From positions 19,920 to 83,919 of the forward strand of contig NZ_LQGY01000056.1 in the NCBI RefSeq assembly GCF_001620055.1: 64,000 nt of DNA. The letters run 5' to 3'. The stretch is from Agromyces sp. NDB4Y10 (GTDB lineage: Bacteria > Actinomycetota > Actinomycetes > Actinomycetales > Microbacteriaceae). The notes under the pieces were generated by a model, which ran no database searches, had not been told where the DNA came from, and was given only the letters and a program-made list of their open reading frames with translations. The stretch's first letter is position 1. Each line of letters opens with the position of its first letter. The position numbers and the translations under genes were made by a program. This document shows, one piece after another, positions 8,924-16,853 of the stretch.

Positions 8924-10777
8924 ATGGCACACCTCCTCGGCGCCGAGCGCCTGCACCTCGAGTTCCCCACGCGCACCGTCTTCGACGAGGTCACCCTCGG
9001 CATCGACGAGGGCGACCGCATCGGCATCGTGGGGCGAAACGGCGACGGCAAGTCCACCCTGCTGAAGCTGCTGGCCGGGCGGCTCGAGCCGGACGGCGGT
9101 CGCGTGACGGTGCGCCGCGGCATCCGCATCGGCATGCTCGACCAGGCCGACACGGTCGACCCGGCGACGACGGTCGCCGACGCCGTCGTCGGCGGCATCG
9201 AGGAGCACGTCTGGGCGGGTGACGCGAAGGTGCGCGACGTGATCGCCGGGCTGCTCGCCGACGTGCCGTGGCACGCGCGCGTGGGCGACCTCTCGGGCGG
9301 CCAGCGCCGACGCGTGGGGCTCGCCGCCCTGCTCATCGGCGACTGGGACGTGCTGTTCCTCGACGAGCCCACGAACCACCTCGACGTCGAGGGCATCGCG
9401 TGGCTCGCCGGTCACGTCAAGGCCCGGTGGGCGGCGAACGACGGTGCGCTCGTCGTCGTGACGCACGACCGGTGGTTCCTCGACGAGGTGTGCACGGCCA
9501 CGTGGGAGGTGCACGACGGCATCGTCGAGCCGTTCGAGGGCGGGTACGCCGCGTATGTTCTGCAGCGCGTCGAGCGAGACCGCATGGCCGCGGCGTCCGA
9601 GGCCAAGCGCCAGAACCTCATGCGCAAGGAGCTCGCGTGGCTGCGCCGCGGCGCCCCCGCGCGCACGTCGAAGCCGAAGTTCCGCATCGAGGCGGCGAAC
9701 CAGCTCATCGAGAACGAGCCGCCCGTGCGCAACCCGGTCGAGCTGAACCGGCTCGCGGTCACGCGGCTCGGCAAGGACGTCGTCGACCTGCTCGGGGTGA
9801 CGGTCGAGTACCCCGTCCAGGATGCCGCACCCGACGCACCGGCGACCCGCACCGTGCTGCACGAGCTCGAGTGGCGCATCGCGCCGGGCGAACGGACCGG
9901 CATCCTGGGCGTGAACGGCGCCGGCAAGTCGACGCTGCTGAAGCTCGTGACGGGGGACGTGCAGCCGACGACCGGCCGCGTCAAGCGCGGCAAGACGGTG
10001 AAGATCGCGGTGCTCAGCCAGGAGCTCGCGGAGCTCGCCGAATGGGCCGACGAGCGCGTGAGCGCGGTGGTCGCCGCGCAGAAGACGAGCTACGTGGTCG
10101 GCTCGGGCTCGAAGGCCGTCGAGCTCACGCCCGGACAGCTGCTCGAACGGCTCGGCTTCACGAACCGGCAGCTCGCGACGCCCGTGAAGGACCTCTCCGG
10201 CGGGCAGAAGCGGCGGCTGCAGCTCCTCCTGATCCTGCTGCAGGAGCCCAACGTGCTCATCCTCGACGAGCCGACCAACGACCTCGACACCGACATGCTC
10301 GCCGCGATCGAGGACCTCCTCGACGCGTGGCCCGGCACCCTCCTCGTGGTGAGCCACGACCGGTACCTCGTCGAGCGGGTGACCGACCGCCAGGTCGCGA
10401 TCCTCGAGGGGCACCTGCGCGACCTGCCGCGGGGGGTCGACCAGTACCTCGAGCTGCGACGCCGGCAGGTGACGGATGCCACGGCGCCGGCGTCTGCGCC
10501 GGGTTCGTCCGCGACCGGCCCCGCGGCATCCGCTGCCGGTGGCCCGGCGCTCGCGGGCGCGGACCGCCGCGCCGCCGAGAAGGAGCTGGCGTCGATCGAC
10601 CGTCGGCTCGAGAAGCTGCAGGCGCAGATCGCCGAGCAGCACGAGAAGCTCGCCCGGCACGACCAGTCGGACTACGTCGGACTCGGCGCGCTCGGCGACG
10701 AACTGCGCGCGCTCGAGGACTCCGTGACCGACCTCGAGACGCGCTGGCTCGAAGTTTCCGAGCAGCTCGAGGGATGA
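8924..10777 (+). CDS. ABC-F family ATPase (Uup/EttA-like)
   Basis: Soluble tandem ABC ATPase without membrane domain. Cassette 1 has GRNGDGKST near residues 37-45, LSGGQRRR near 123 and LFLDEPTNHLD near 145. A charged linker (P-site tRNA interaction motif region) includes LMRKELAWLRRGAPAR near 230. Cassette 2 has GVNGAGKST near 329, LSGGQKRR near 425 and LILDEPTNDLD near 446. Residues 550-617 form a predicted coiled coil rich in Lys, Glu and Leu, like the Uup C-terminal domain. ABC-F proteins act on the ribosomal E site or in tolerance to structured nucleic acids; some protect against antibiotics. 617 residues fit Uup better than the 555-residue EttA. Specific role not decidable here. Confidence 0.9.
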   Translation: MAHLLGAERLHLEFPTRTVFDEVTLGIDEGDRIGIVGRNGDGKSTLLKLLAGRLEPDGGRVTVRRGIRIGMLDQADTVDPATTVADAVVGGIEEHVWAGDAKVRDVIAGLLADVPWHARVGDLSGGQRRRVGLAALLIGDWDVLFLDEPTNHLDVEGIAWLAGHVKARWAANDGALVVVTHDRWFLDEVCTATWEVHDGIVEPFEGGYAAYVLQRVERDRMAAASEAKRQNLMRKELAWLRRGAPARTSKPKFRIEAANQLIENEPPVRNPVELNRLAVTRLGKDVVDLLGVTVEYPVQDAAPDAPATRTVLHELEWRIAPGERTGILGVNGAGKSTLLKLVTGDVQPTTGRVKRGKTVKIAVLSQELAELAEWADERVSAVVAAQKTSYVVGSGSKAVELTPGQLLERLGFTNRQLATPVKDLSGGQKRRLQLLLILLQEPNVLILDEPTNDLDTDMLAAIEDLLDAWPGTLLVVSHDRYLVERVTDRQVAILEGHLRDLPRGVDQYLELRRRQVTDATAPASAPGSSATGPAASAAGGPALAGADRRAAEKELASIDRRLEKLQAQIAEQHEKLARHDQSDYVGLGALGDELRALEDSVTDLETRWLEVSEQLEG

Positions 10778-10836
10778 CGCCGCAGGATCTGTGACGCTCG
10801 GTGACCATGCGGTCATTCGGGCGCAGGACCTTCGCC

Positions 10837-10842
10837 TAACGT
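10837..10842 (+). promoter_or_regulatory. -10 box TAACGT upstream of metQ
   Basis: TAACGT would start transcription near 10849, giving a leader of about 118 nt that contains the hairpin at 10873-10895. Confidence 0.4.
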
Positions 10843-10872
10843 TGACGTGCGTCCACGAACGCGGCATCGACG

Positions 10873-10895
10873 CCCCACCGCCACCAGCGGTGGGG
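10873..10895 (+). terminator. Perfect 9 bp hairpin followed by TTTCGTC in metQ leader
   Basis: CCCCACCGC pairs exactly with GCGGTGGGG across a 5 nt loop, followed at once by TTTCGTC. This is the best intrinsic-terminator match in the window. It could end the ABC-F transcript, or, because a -10 box lies 31 bp upstream of it, act as an attenuator in the methionine-importer leader. Confidence 0.55.
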
Positions 10896-10966
10896 TTTCG
10901 TCATGCCGGGCACCATCCGCCACCAGCATCCGTTCGCGCGCGCCCACCTGAAAGAGGAACCACCCC

Positions 10967-11854
10967 ATGCCCAGCACCCGAACCAAGCTCATCGCCGCGC
11001 TCGCCGCAGCCCCGCTCGTCATCGGCCTCGCCGCGTGCTCGTCCGCCGGGGCGGCCGAGGGCGACGACGTCGTCCGCATCGGCGTCGTCGGCAAGTCCGA
11101 CCCGCAGTGGCCCGCCTTCGAAGCGGCCGCCGCCGAGGCCGGCATCGAGATCGAGCTGGTCGACTTCGCCGACTACGCCCAGCCGAACCCGGCGCTCACC
11201 GAGGGCGAGCTCGACCTCAACCAGTTCCAGCACATCGTCTACCTCGCCGACTACAACGTCTCGGCCGACGCCGACCTGACGCCCGTCGGCTCGACGCAGA
11301 TCTACCCGCTCGGCCTGTACTCGACCAAGTACGAGTCGGTCGAGGACATCGAGGAGGGCGAGACCGTCGCCATCCCCGACGACCCCTCGAACCTCGCGCG
11401 CGCCCTGCTCGTGCTGCAGTCGGCGGGCCTCATCGAGCTCGAGGACGGCGGGTCGATCTTCTCGACCGTCGACGACATCGACCAGGCCGCGTCGAAGGTG
11501 AAGGTCACCCCGCTCGAGGCGTCGCTCACGGCGACGTCGCTGCCGGATGTCGCCGCGGCGATCATCAACAACGACTTCGTGGAGGACGCGGGCCTCAGCT
11601 TCGAGGACGCCATCGCGAAGGACGACCCCGCCGACCCCAACGCGCTGCCCTACGTCAACATCTTCGCGGCGCGCGCCGACGAGGCCGACAACGAGACGTA
11701 CCGCAAGCTCGTCGAGATCTTCCAGACCGACGCGGCCGTGCAGGCCGGCCTCGACGAGGCCTCGGCGGGTACCGGCGTCTCGGTCGAGATCCCGGTCGCC
11801 GACCTGAAGTCCTCGCTCGCCGAGGTCGAGGACGACACCCGCGCCCAGGGCTAG
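10967..11854 (+). CDS. metQ: Methionine ABC transporter substrate-binding lipoprotein
   Basis: NlpA/MetQ family receptor that captures methionine (D- or L-) outside the membrane and passes it to MetI/MetN. The signal peptide runs from residue 1 to a lipobox LAAC with the lipidated Cys24. The mature protein starts the family pattern IGVVGKSDPQWPAF and includes ELDLNQFQH, STQIYPLGLYS and VAIPDDPSNLARAL. 295 residues, standard. The ATG at 10967 has AGAGG about 10 nt upstream. It is first gene of metQ-metN-metI, an uncommon order since metN or metI often leads, and is separated from metN by a palindromic repeat. Confidence 0.95.
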   Translation: MPSTRTKLIAALAAAPLVIGLAACSSAGAAEGDDVVRIGVVGKSDPQWPAFEAAAAEAGIEIELVDFADYAQPNPALTEGELDLNQFQHIVYLADYNVSADADLTPVGSTQIYPLGLYSTKYESVEDIEEGETVAIPDDPSNLARALLVLQSAGLIELEDGGSIFSTVDDIDQAASKVKVTPLEASLTATSLPDVAAAIINNDFVEDAGLSFEDAIAKDDPADPNALPYVNIFAARADEADNETYRKLVEIFQTDAAVQAGLDEASAGTGVSVEIPVADLKSSLAEVEDDTRAQG

Positions 11855-11868
11855 TCGGCGGCGGCCGC

Positions 11869-11948
11869 GGTGGTCGAGTAGGACGCGCAGCGCCCGTACC
11901 GAGACCCGAGCGAGGTCTCGGTACGCGCCTGCGTGCTCCTCGACCACC
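11869..11948. repeat. 80 bp intergenic palindromic repeat between metQ and metN
   Basis: Outer arms GGTGGTCGAG (11869-11878) and CTCGACCACC (11939-11948) are exact complements. Inner arms CGTACCGAGACC (11895-11906) and GGTCTCGGTACG (11914-11925) are exact complements around a 7 nt loop, and the middle is imperfect. From memory, near-identical palindromes (GGTCTCGATACG...CTCGACCA) are scattered between genes in Microbacteriaceae. Its position inside an operon suggests an mRNA stem that could separate the abundance of metQ from metNI. Confidence 0.8.
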
Positions 11949-11974
11949 GGCCTGCCCACGGAAGGAGGTACCCC

Positions 11975-13003
11975 ATGGCGCTCGTGACCCTCGAGCACGT
12001 CACCAAGTCGTATCCGGCGGCCGACCGGCGCGCCGAGCCCGTCACCGCCGTCGACGACGTCTCGCTCGAGATCGGGGCGGGCGACGTCTTCGGGATCATC
12101 GGCTACTCCGGCGCGGGCAAGTCGACGCTCGTGCGGCTCGTCAACGCGCTCGAGCCCGCGACGAGCGGCTCGATCCGCATCGACGGGCGCGAGATCACCG
12201 GGCTCGCCGAGCGCGAGCTCCGCGGCATCCGCCTCGGCATCGGCATGATCTTCCAGCAGTTCAACCTGTTCGATGCGAAGACCGTGCGGGGCAACGTGGC
12301 GTACCCGCTGAAGGTGGCCGGATGGCGCGCCGCCGACATCCGCGCCCGGGTCGACGAGCTGCTCGACTTCGTCGGCCTCGCCGACAAGGCGGGGGCGCGT
12401 CCCGACCAGCTCTCGGGCGGGCAGAAGCAGCGCGTCGGCATCGCCCGCGCCCTCGCGACCCGCCCGCGCATCCTGCTCGCCGACGAGGCCACGAGCGCGC
12501 TCGACCCCGAGACGACGCACGAGGTGCTGACGCTGCTGAAGCGCGTGAACGAGGAGCAGGGCGTCACGATCATCGTCATCACCCACGAGATGGACGTGAT
12601 CCAGACGATCGCCACGAAGGTCGCGGTCATGGACCGCGGCCGGGTGATCGAGCACGGCGACGTGTTCGACGTGTTCTCCGGCCCGCGGCATCCGTCGTCG
12701 CAGCGGTTCGTCGGCACCGTCATCAAGGGCGTACCCTCGCCCGCCGAGCTCGCGGTGCTCCGCGAGCGCCACGAGGGGCGGATCGTGACCTTCTCGTTCC
12801 GCGACGGCGACGCCTCGCAGGCGCAGGTCTTCATCGACCTCGCGGCGGCGGGCCTGGAGTTCGAGCTCGTCTACGGCGGCATCAACGACATCCGCGGACG
12901 CGCGTTCGGCCACCTGACCCTCGCGATCCGGGGGGCGGATGCCGCGATCGACCGCGCGCTCGAGACGGTCGCGCGCCACGCCGACGTGACGGAGGCCCGC
13001 TGA
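11975..13003 (+). CDS. metN: Methionine import ATP-binding protein MetN
   Basis: ATPase of the MetNIQ importer. Walker A GYSGAGKST near residues 42-50, Q-loop in FQQFNLFDAKTV, signature LSGGQKQR near 147, Walker B ILLADEATSALD near 167, switch His in VITHEMDV. The last ~75 residues (from GRIVTFSFRDGD) form the NIL domain, which binds methionine and inhibits transport when the cell is replete. 342 residues. The ATG at 11975 follows an ideal GAAGGAGGT (11961-11969). This strong ribosome site fits the need to reinitiate after the intergenic palindrome. It overlaps metI as TGATG. Confidence 0.96.
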   Translation: MALVTLEHVTKSYPAADRRAEPVTAVDDVSLEIGAGDVFGIIGYSGAGKSTLVRLVNALEPATSGSIRIDGREITGLAERELRGIRLGIGMIFQQFNLFDAKTVRGNVAYPLKVAGWRAADIRARVDELLDFVGLADKAGARPDQLSGGQKQRVGIARALATRPRILLADEATSALDPETTHEVLTLLKRVNEEQGVTIIVITHEMDVIQTIATKVAVMDRGRVIEHGDVFDVFSGPRHPSSQRFVGTVIKGVPSPAELAVLRERHEGRIVTFSFRDGDASQAQVFIDLAAAGLEFELVYGGINDIRGRAFGHLTLAIRGADAAIDRALETVARHADVTEAR

Positions 13004-13662
13004 TGGACCGGCTCATCGAACTGGCGCCCGAGTTCTGGACCGCGGCCGCCGAAACCCTGTACATGGTCGCGCTGACCATGCTGTTCGGCGGTGCGGGCGG
13101 CTTCCTCCTGGGCGTCGGCCTCTACGTCACGCGCCGCGGCGGGCTCCTGCCGAACGTCGTCGTGAACAACGTGCTGAACGTCGTCATCAACTTCTTCCGG
13201 CCGATCCCGTTCATCATCTTCATCGCGGCGGTGCAGCCCGTGACGCGCGCGGTGATCGGCGTCGGCATCGGCACGGATGCCGCGATCTTCGCGCTGTCGC
13301 TCGCCGCGGCGTTCGCCATCGGCCGCATCGTCGAGCAGAACCTGCTCACCGTGCGACCCGGCGTGATCGAGGCGGCGCGGTCGATGGGCGCCGGACCCTG
13401 GCGGATCCTCGGGACGGTCGTCGTGCCCGAGGCGCTCGGGCCGCTCATCCTCGGCTACACGTTCATCGTCGTCGCGGTGATCGACATGTCGGCGATGGCG
13501 GGGCTCATCGGCGGCGGCGGCCTCGGCTACTTCGCGCAGCTCTACGGCTACCGGCAGTTCGAGCCGGTGGTCACGTGGGCGGCGGTCCTGCTGATCGTCG
13601 CGTTCGTGCAGGTGGTGCAGTACCTCGGCAATTGGCTCGCCCGGCGGGTGCTGCGCCGGTAG
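13003..13662 (+). CDS. metI: Methionine ABC transporter permease MetI
   Basis: Inner-membrane permease with about five spans. The EAA coupling loop that docks on MetN is EAARSMGAGPWRILGTVVVPEA-like near residues 125-146 (seen as EAARSMGAG then VPEALG). FRPIPFIIFIAA and the C-terminal GGGGLGYFAQLYGYRQF match the MetI family. 219 residues, normal. The ATG at 13003 overlaps the metN stop (TGATG), so the two are coupled. The operon ends at a long hairpin shared with the convergent marR gene. Confidence 0.95.
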   Translation: MDRLIELAPEFWTAAAETLYMVALTMLFGGAGGFLLGVGLYVTRRGGLLPNVVVNNVLNVVINFFRPIPFIIFIAAVQPVTRAVIGVGIGTDAAIFALSLAAAFAIGRIVEQNLLTVRPGVIEAARSMGAGPWRILGTVVVPEALGPLILGYTFIVVAVIDMSAMAGLIGGGGLGYFAQLYGYRQFEPVVTWAAVLLIVAFVQVVQYLGNWLARRVLRR

Positions 13663-13668
13663 ACCGCG

Positions 13669-13728
13669 CCGAGGGGACGCGACACGCCGCGGGACGCCGC
13701 GGCGGCGCGGCACGTCGCGTCCCCTCGG
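13669..13728. terminator. Bidirectional terminator, metI / marR
   Basis: CCGAGGGGACGCGAC (13669-13683) pairs perfectly over 15 bp with 13714-13728; the loop holds a second small GC hairpin. It lies between convergent stop codons. There is no U-tract on either strand. Confidence 0.75.
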
Positions 13729-13729
13729 G

Positions 13730-14224
13730 TCAGGCGAAGCCGAGCGAGAGCTTCCGCAGCAGCGCGGCGAGCCGGCGCTGCTCAGCCGGGGGCAGGCCGG
13801 CCAGCAGCTCGGCCTCGGCATCCACGAGCCGGGTGATCGCGGCGTCGACTCGCGTGACGCCCGCGGGCGTCATCTCGACGAGGATGCCGCGGCCGTCGTG
13901 CGGGTCGGTCTGCCGCGTGACGAGCCCGCGCGCGACGAGCCGGTCGATGCGGTTCGTCATGGTGCCGCTCGAGACGAGCGTCTGCGCGAGCAGCGCCTTC
14001 GGCGGCAGCCGGAACGGCGCCCCCGCACGCCGCAGCGCGGAGAGCACGTCGAACTCCCACGACTCCAGCTCCGAGCGCTCGAACGCCTGCTTGCGGGCGC
14101 GGTCGAGCAGCTTCGCGAGCCGCCCGACGCGCGAGAACACCTGCAGGGGGGCGAAGTCGAGGTCGGGGCGCTCGCGCTCCCAGTCGTCGACGATCCGGTC
14201 CACCTCGTCCGCGTCCGCCGTCAT
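13730..14224 (-). CDS. MarR family transcriptional regulator
   Basis: 164-residue winged-helix regulator. The helix-turn-helix is in residues 65-95 (LPPKALLAQTLVSSGTMTNR). The wing contains RLVARGLVTRQTDPHDGRG with the Asp-x-Arg-Gly motif typical of MarR. N- and C-terminal helices for dimerisation include LAGLPPAEQRRLAALLRKL. Such proteins usually repress nearby genes and release DNA on binding a phenolic or oxidative signal; no ligand can be inferred here. It is convergent to metI and divergent from tRNA-Gln/glmU, so no obvious target gene is adjacent. Its ATG is 6 nt after GATACT, suggesting a leaderless mRNA. Confidence 0.92.
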   Translation of the reverse strand: MTADADEVDRIVDDWERERPDLDFAPLQVFSRVGRLAKLLDRARKQAFERSELESWEFDVLSALRRAGAPFRLPPKALLAQTLVSSGTMTNRIDRLVARGLVTRQTDPHDGRGILVEMTPAGVTRVDAAITRLVDAEAELLAGLPPAEQRRLAALLRKLSLGFA

Positions 14225-14230
14225 GTCGCC

Positions 14231-14236
14231 AGTATC
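14231..14236 (-). promoter_or_regulatory. -10 box GATACT, leaderless marR
   Basis: Minus-strand GATACT ends 6 nt before the ATG at 14224. A MarR autoregulatory site would be expected here, but I see no clear inverted repeat. Confidence 0.4.
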
Positions 14237-14322
14237 GCATCGGGCATGCGGCATCCGTTCAGAGCCGACGGATGCCGCGTGGCAGACTTGGTAGGCGCTC
14301 GGCGGACCCCCGCCGGGCGCGG

Positions 14323-14394
14323 TCCGCCATGGTGTAACGGCAGCACGACAGCCTTTGGAGCTGTGAGGACCAGGTTCGAATCCTGGTGGCGGAG
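14323..14394 (+). tRNA. tRNA-Gln (anticodon UUG)
   Basis: Full cloverleaf. Acceptor TCCGCCA/TGGCGGA, D-stem GTG/CAC, anticodon stem ACAGC/GCTGT with 7 nt loop CTTTGGA (anticodon TTG), 5 nt variable loop, T-arm CCAGG-TTCGAAT-CCTGG, discriminator G. CCA is not encoded: the genome continues C-A-T-G and that ATG is the start of glmU, so the tRNA and the coding sequence are separated by one nucleotide. Upstream, 14301-14308 can pair with 14321-14328, which includes the 5' acceptor strand. Confidence 0.97.
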
Positions 14395-14395
14395 C

Positions 14396-15844
14396 ATGGA
14401 CAACAACCTCGCCATCATCGTGCTCGCCGCGGGTCAGGGCACCCGCATGAAGTCGGCCACGCCGAAGATCCTGCACCCGCTCGCGGGCGCGCCGATCATC
14501 GCGCACGTGCTCGCCACGGCACGTGCGCTGGATGCCGCGCACGTGGTCGCCGTGGTGCGCCACGAGCGCGACCTCGTCGCGGCGGCGATCGAGACCGAGC
14601 TGCCCGGCACGATCATCGTCGACCAGGACGAGATCCCGGGCACCGGCCGCGCGGTCGAGCAGGCCGTGCAGGCGCTCCCCGGCGACTTCGCCGGAGAGGT
14701 CCTGGTGCTGAACGGCGACGTGCCGCTCCTGAACGCCTCGACGCTCACCGAGCTGCTCGAGCGCCACCGCGCCGACGGGCTCGCGGCATCCGTGCTCTCG
14801 GCCCGATACGACGACCCGACCGGCTACGGGCGCATCGTGCGGGCGGCCGACGGGTCGTTCGACCGCATCGTCGAGCAGAAGGACGCGAGCGAGGCGGAGC
14901 TCGCGATCGACGAGGTCAACGCGGGCGTCTACGCGTTCGGCGCGAACGCGCTCCGCGACCAGCTGGCGAACCTCACGACCGAGAACGCGCAGGGCGAGAA
15001 GTACCTGACCGACGTCATCGAGCACCTCCGCGCCGCCGGCTCCGAGGTCAAGGCCCGGCCGGTGTCCGAGGGCTGGCTCGTCGCGGGCATCAACGACCGC
15101 GCCCAGCTGTCCGAGACCGCGGCGCGGCTGAACGCGCTCATCGTGCGCGGCTGGCAGCTCAACGGGGTCACGATCGAGGACCCGGGCACCACGTGGATCG
15201 ACCTCGCCGTGCGCATCGAGCCCGACGTCACGATCCGCCCGGGCACGCAGCTGAAGGGCGCGACGGCCATCGCGACGGGCGCGGTGGTCGGCCCCGACAC
15301 GACGCTCGTCGACTGCGAGGTCGGCGAGAACGCCGAGGTCAAGCGAACGGATGCCACGCTCGCCGTCATCGGCGCCGGTGCCTCCGTCGGACCGTTCTCG
15401 TACCTCCGCCCGGGCACCGTGCTCGGCGCCGACGGCAAGATCGGCACGTTCGTCGAGACGAAGAACGCCGACATCGGCGCGGGCAGCAAGGTGCCGCACC
15501 TGTCCTACATCGGCGACACCGAGATCGGCGAGGGCTCGAACGTCGGTGCCGGCTCGATCACCGCGAACTACGACGGCGTGAGCAAGCACCGCACCACGAT
15601 CGGGTCCCACGTCCGCACCGGGTCGCACGGCGTGTTCGTCGCGCCCGTTACGATTGGGGACGGCGCCTACACGGGGGCCGGGACGGTCGTCCGCAAGGAC
15701 GTTCCTGCCGGTGCCCTCGCGGTGAACGTCGCCCCGCAACGCAACATCGACGGGTGGGTCCGGGAGCACCGGGCCGGCACCAAGGCCGCCGAGGCGGCCG
15801 AGGCGGCCGGCACGGGCGACGCCCTCCAGGCGACCGAGGACTGA
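14396..15844 (+). CDS. glmU: Bifunctional UDP-GlcNAc pyrophosphorylase / glucosamine-1-P acetyltransferase
   Basis: Makes UDP-N-acetylglucosamine for peptidoglycan. The N-terminal nucleotidyltransferase has LAAGQGTRMKS at residues 10-20, GTGRAVEQA and NGDVPLL. The C-terminal half from about residue 255 is a left-handed beta-helix of hexapeptide repeats with the acetyltransferase segments FVETKNADIG, NYDGVSKHRT and GSGTVV-like loops. 482 residues. The ATG at 14396 begins one nucleotide after the tRNA-Gln discriminator base and the family homology starts by residue 5, so there is no room for an upstream Shine-Dalgarno outside the tRNA. After tRNA 3' processing the mRNA would begin with C-AUG. 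It is followed by prs, 37 bp on. Confidence 0.97.
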   Translation: MDNNLAIIVLAAGQGTRMKSATPKILHPLAGAPIIAHVLATARALDAAHVVAVVRHERDLVAAAIETELPGTIIVDQDEIPGTGRAVEQAVQALPGDFAGEVLVLNGDVPLLNASTLTELLERHRADGLAASVLSARYDDPTGYGRIVRAADGSFDRIVEQKDASEAELAIDEVNAGVYAFGANALRDQLANLTTENAQGEKYLTDVIEHLRAAGSEVKARPVSEGWLVAGINDRAQLSETAARLNALIVRGWQLNGVTIEDPGTTWIDLAVRIEPDVTIRPGTQLKGATAIATGAVVGPDTTLVDCEVGENAEVKRTDATLAVIGAGASVGPFSYLRPGTVLGADGKIGTFVETKNADIGAGSKVPHLSYIGDTEIGEGSNVGAGSITANYDGVSKHRTTIGSHVRTGSHGVFVAPVTIGDGAYTGAGTVVRKDVPAGALAVNVAPQRNIDGWVREHRAGTKAAEAAEAAGTGDALQATED

Positions 15845-15881
15845 CCAGAGAACGCCGCCACCGGTGGGAAGGACTGCACAC

Positions 15882-16853
15882 ATGATCGAGACCACCGGAT
15901 CGAAGCGGCTCGTGCTGATCTCGGGGCGGGCGCACCCGGAGCTCGCGCGGCAGATCGCCGCCGAGCTCGGCTCGGAGCTCGTGCCGACCGATGCCCGCAC
16001 GTTCGCCAACGGCGAGCTGTACGCGCGCTACGGCGAGAGCGTGCGCGGCACCGACGCGTTCGTGATCCAGTCGCACGCGGCGCCGATCAACGAGTGGCTC
16101 ATGGAGCAGCTCATCATGGTCGACGCGCTGAAGCGCGCGTCCGCGAAGCGCATCACGGTGGTCTCGCCGTTCTACCCCTACGCCCGGCAGGACAAGAAGG
16201 GCCGCGGCCGCGAGCCGATCTCGGCCCGCCTGGTCGCCGACCTCTACAAGGCCGCCGGCGCCGACCGGATCATGTCGGTCGACCTGCACGCCGCGCAGAT
16301 CCAGGGCTTCTTCGACGGCCCGGTCGATCACCTGTTCGCGATGCCCGTGCTGCTCGAGCACTTCCGCAAGCTGCTCGACCCCGAGACGCTCACGGTGGTC
16401 TCGCCCGACATGGGGCGCGTTCGCGTGGCCGACATCTGGTCCGACAAGCTCGGCGCTCCGCTCGCGATCATCCACAAGCGGCGTGACCCGCTCGTCCCGA
16501 ACCAGGTCTCGGTGCACGAGATCGTCGGCACCGTCGAGGGGCGCGTGTGCCTGCTGGTCGACGACCTCATCGACACGGGCCGCACGATCGTGAAGGCGGC
16601 CGAGGCGTTGAAGAAGAACGGCGCCACGGGCGTCGTGGTCGCCGCGACCCACGCGGTGTTCTCCAACCCCGCCGTCGAGATCCTGCAGTCCGACTTCATC
16701 GACCAGGTCGTCGTCACCGACACGCTGCCCGTGCCGGAGGAGAAGCGCTGGGACCGCCTGACGGTGCTGCCCATCGCCCCGCTGCTCGCCCGGGCCATCC
16801 ACGAGGTGTTCGAGGACGGCAGCGTCACGAGCATGTTCGACGGCGCGGCCTGA
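15882..16853 (+). CDS. prs: Ribose-phosphate pyrophosphokinase
   Basis: Makes PRPP from ribose 5-phosphate and ATP for nucleotide, histidine and tryptophan synthesis. Typical features: ARTFANGELYARY near residues 44-56, the flexible catalytic loop FYPYARQDKKGRGREPIS near 101-118, and the PRPP-binding loop LVDDLIDTGRTI near 226-237. 323 residues. The ATG at 15882 has GGGAAGGA 8 nt upstream. glmU-prs adjacency is conserved in actinobacteria; both consume sugar phosphates for nucleotide-linked products. It overlaps the next gene as TGATG. Confidence 0.96.
   Translation: MIETTGSKRLVLISGRAHPELARQIAAELGSELVPTDARTFANGELYARYGESVRGTDAFVIQSHAAPINEWLMEQLIMVDALKRASAKRITVVSPFYPYARQDKKGRGREPISARLVADLYKAAGADRIMSVDLHAAQIQGFFDGPVDHLFAMPVLLEHFRKLLDPETLTVVSPDMGRVRVADIWSDKLGAPLAIIHKRRDPLVPNQVSVHEIVGTVEGRVCLLVDDLIDTGRTIVKAAEALKKNGATGVVVAATHAVFSNPAVEILQSDFIDQVVVTDTLPVPEEKRWDRLTVLPIAPLLARAIHEVFEDGSVTSMFDGAA

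Noticed and set aside
10847..10951. Possible leader peptide in front of metQ (GTG at 10847)
   Set aside because: Its translation has no methionine run and no ribosome site; the frame merely lacks stops.
10843..10966. SAM riboswitch in the metQ leader
   Set aside because: The leader is short and I cannot form the conserved multi-stem core of known SAM classes; only one simple hairpin is present.
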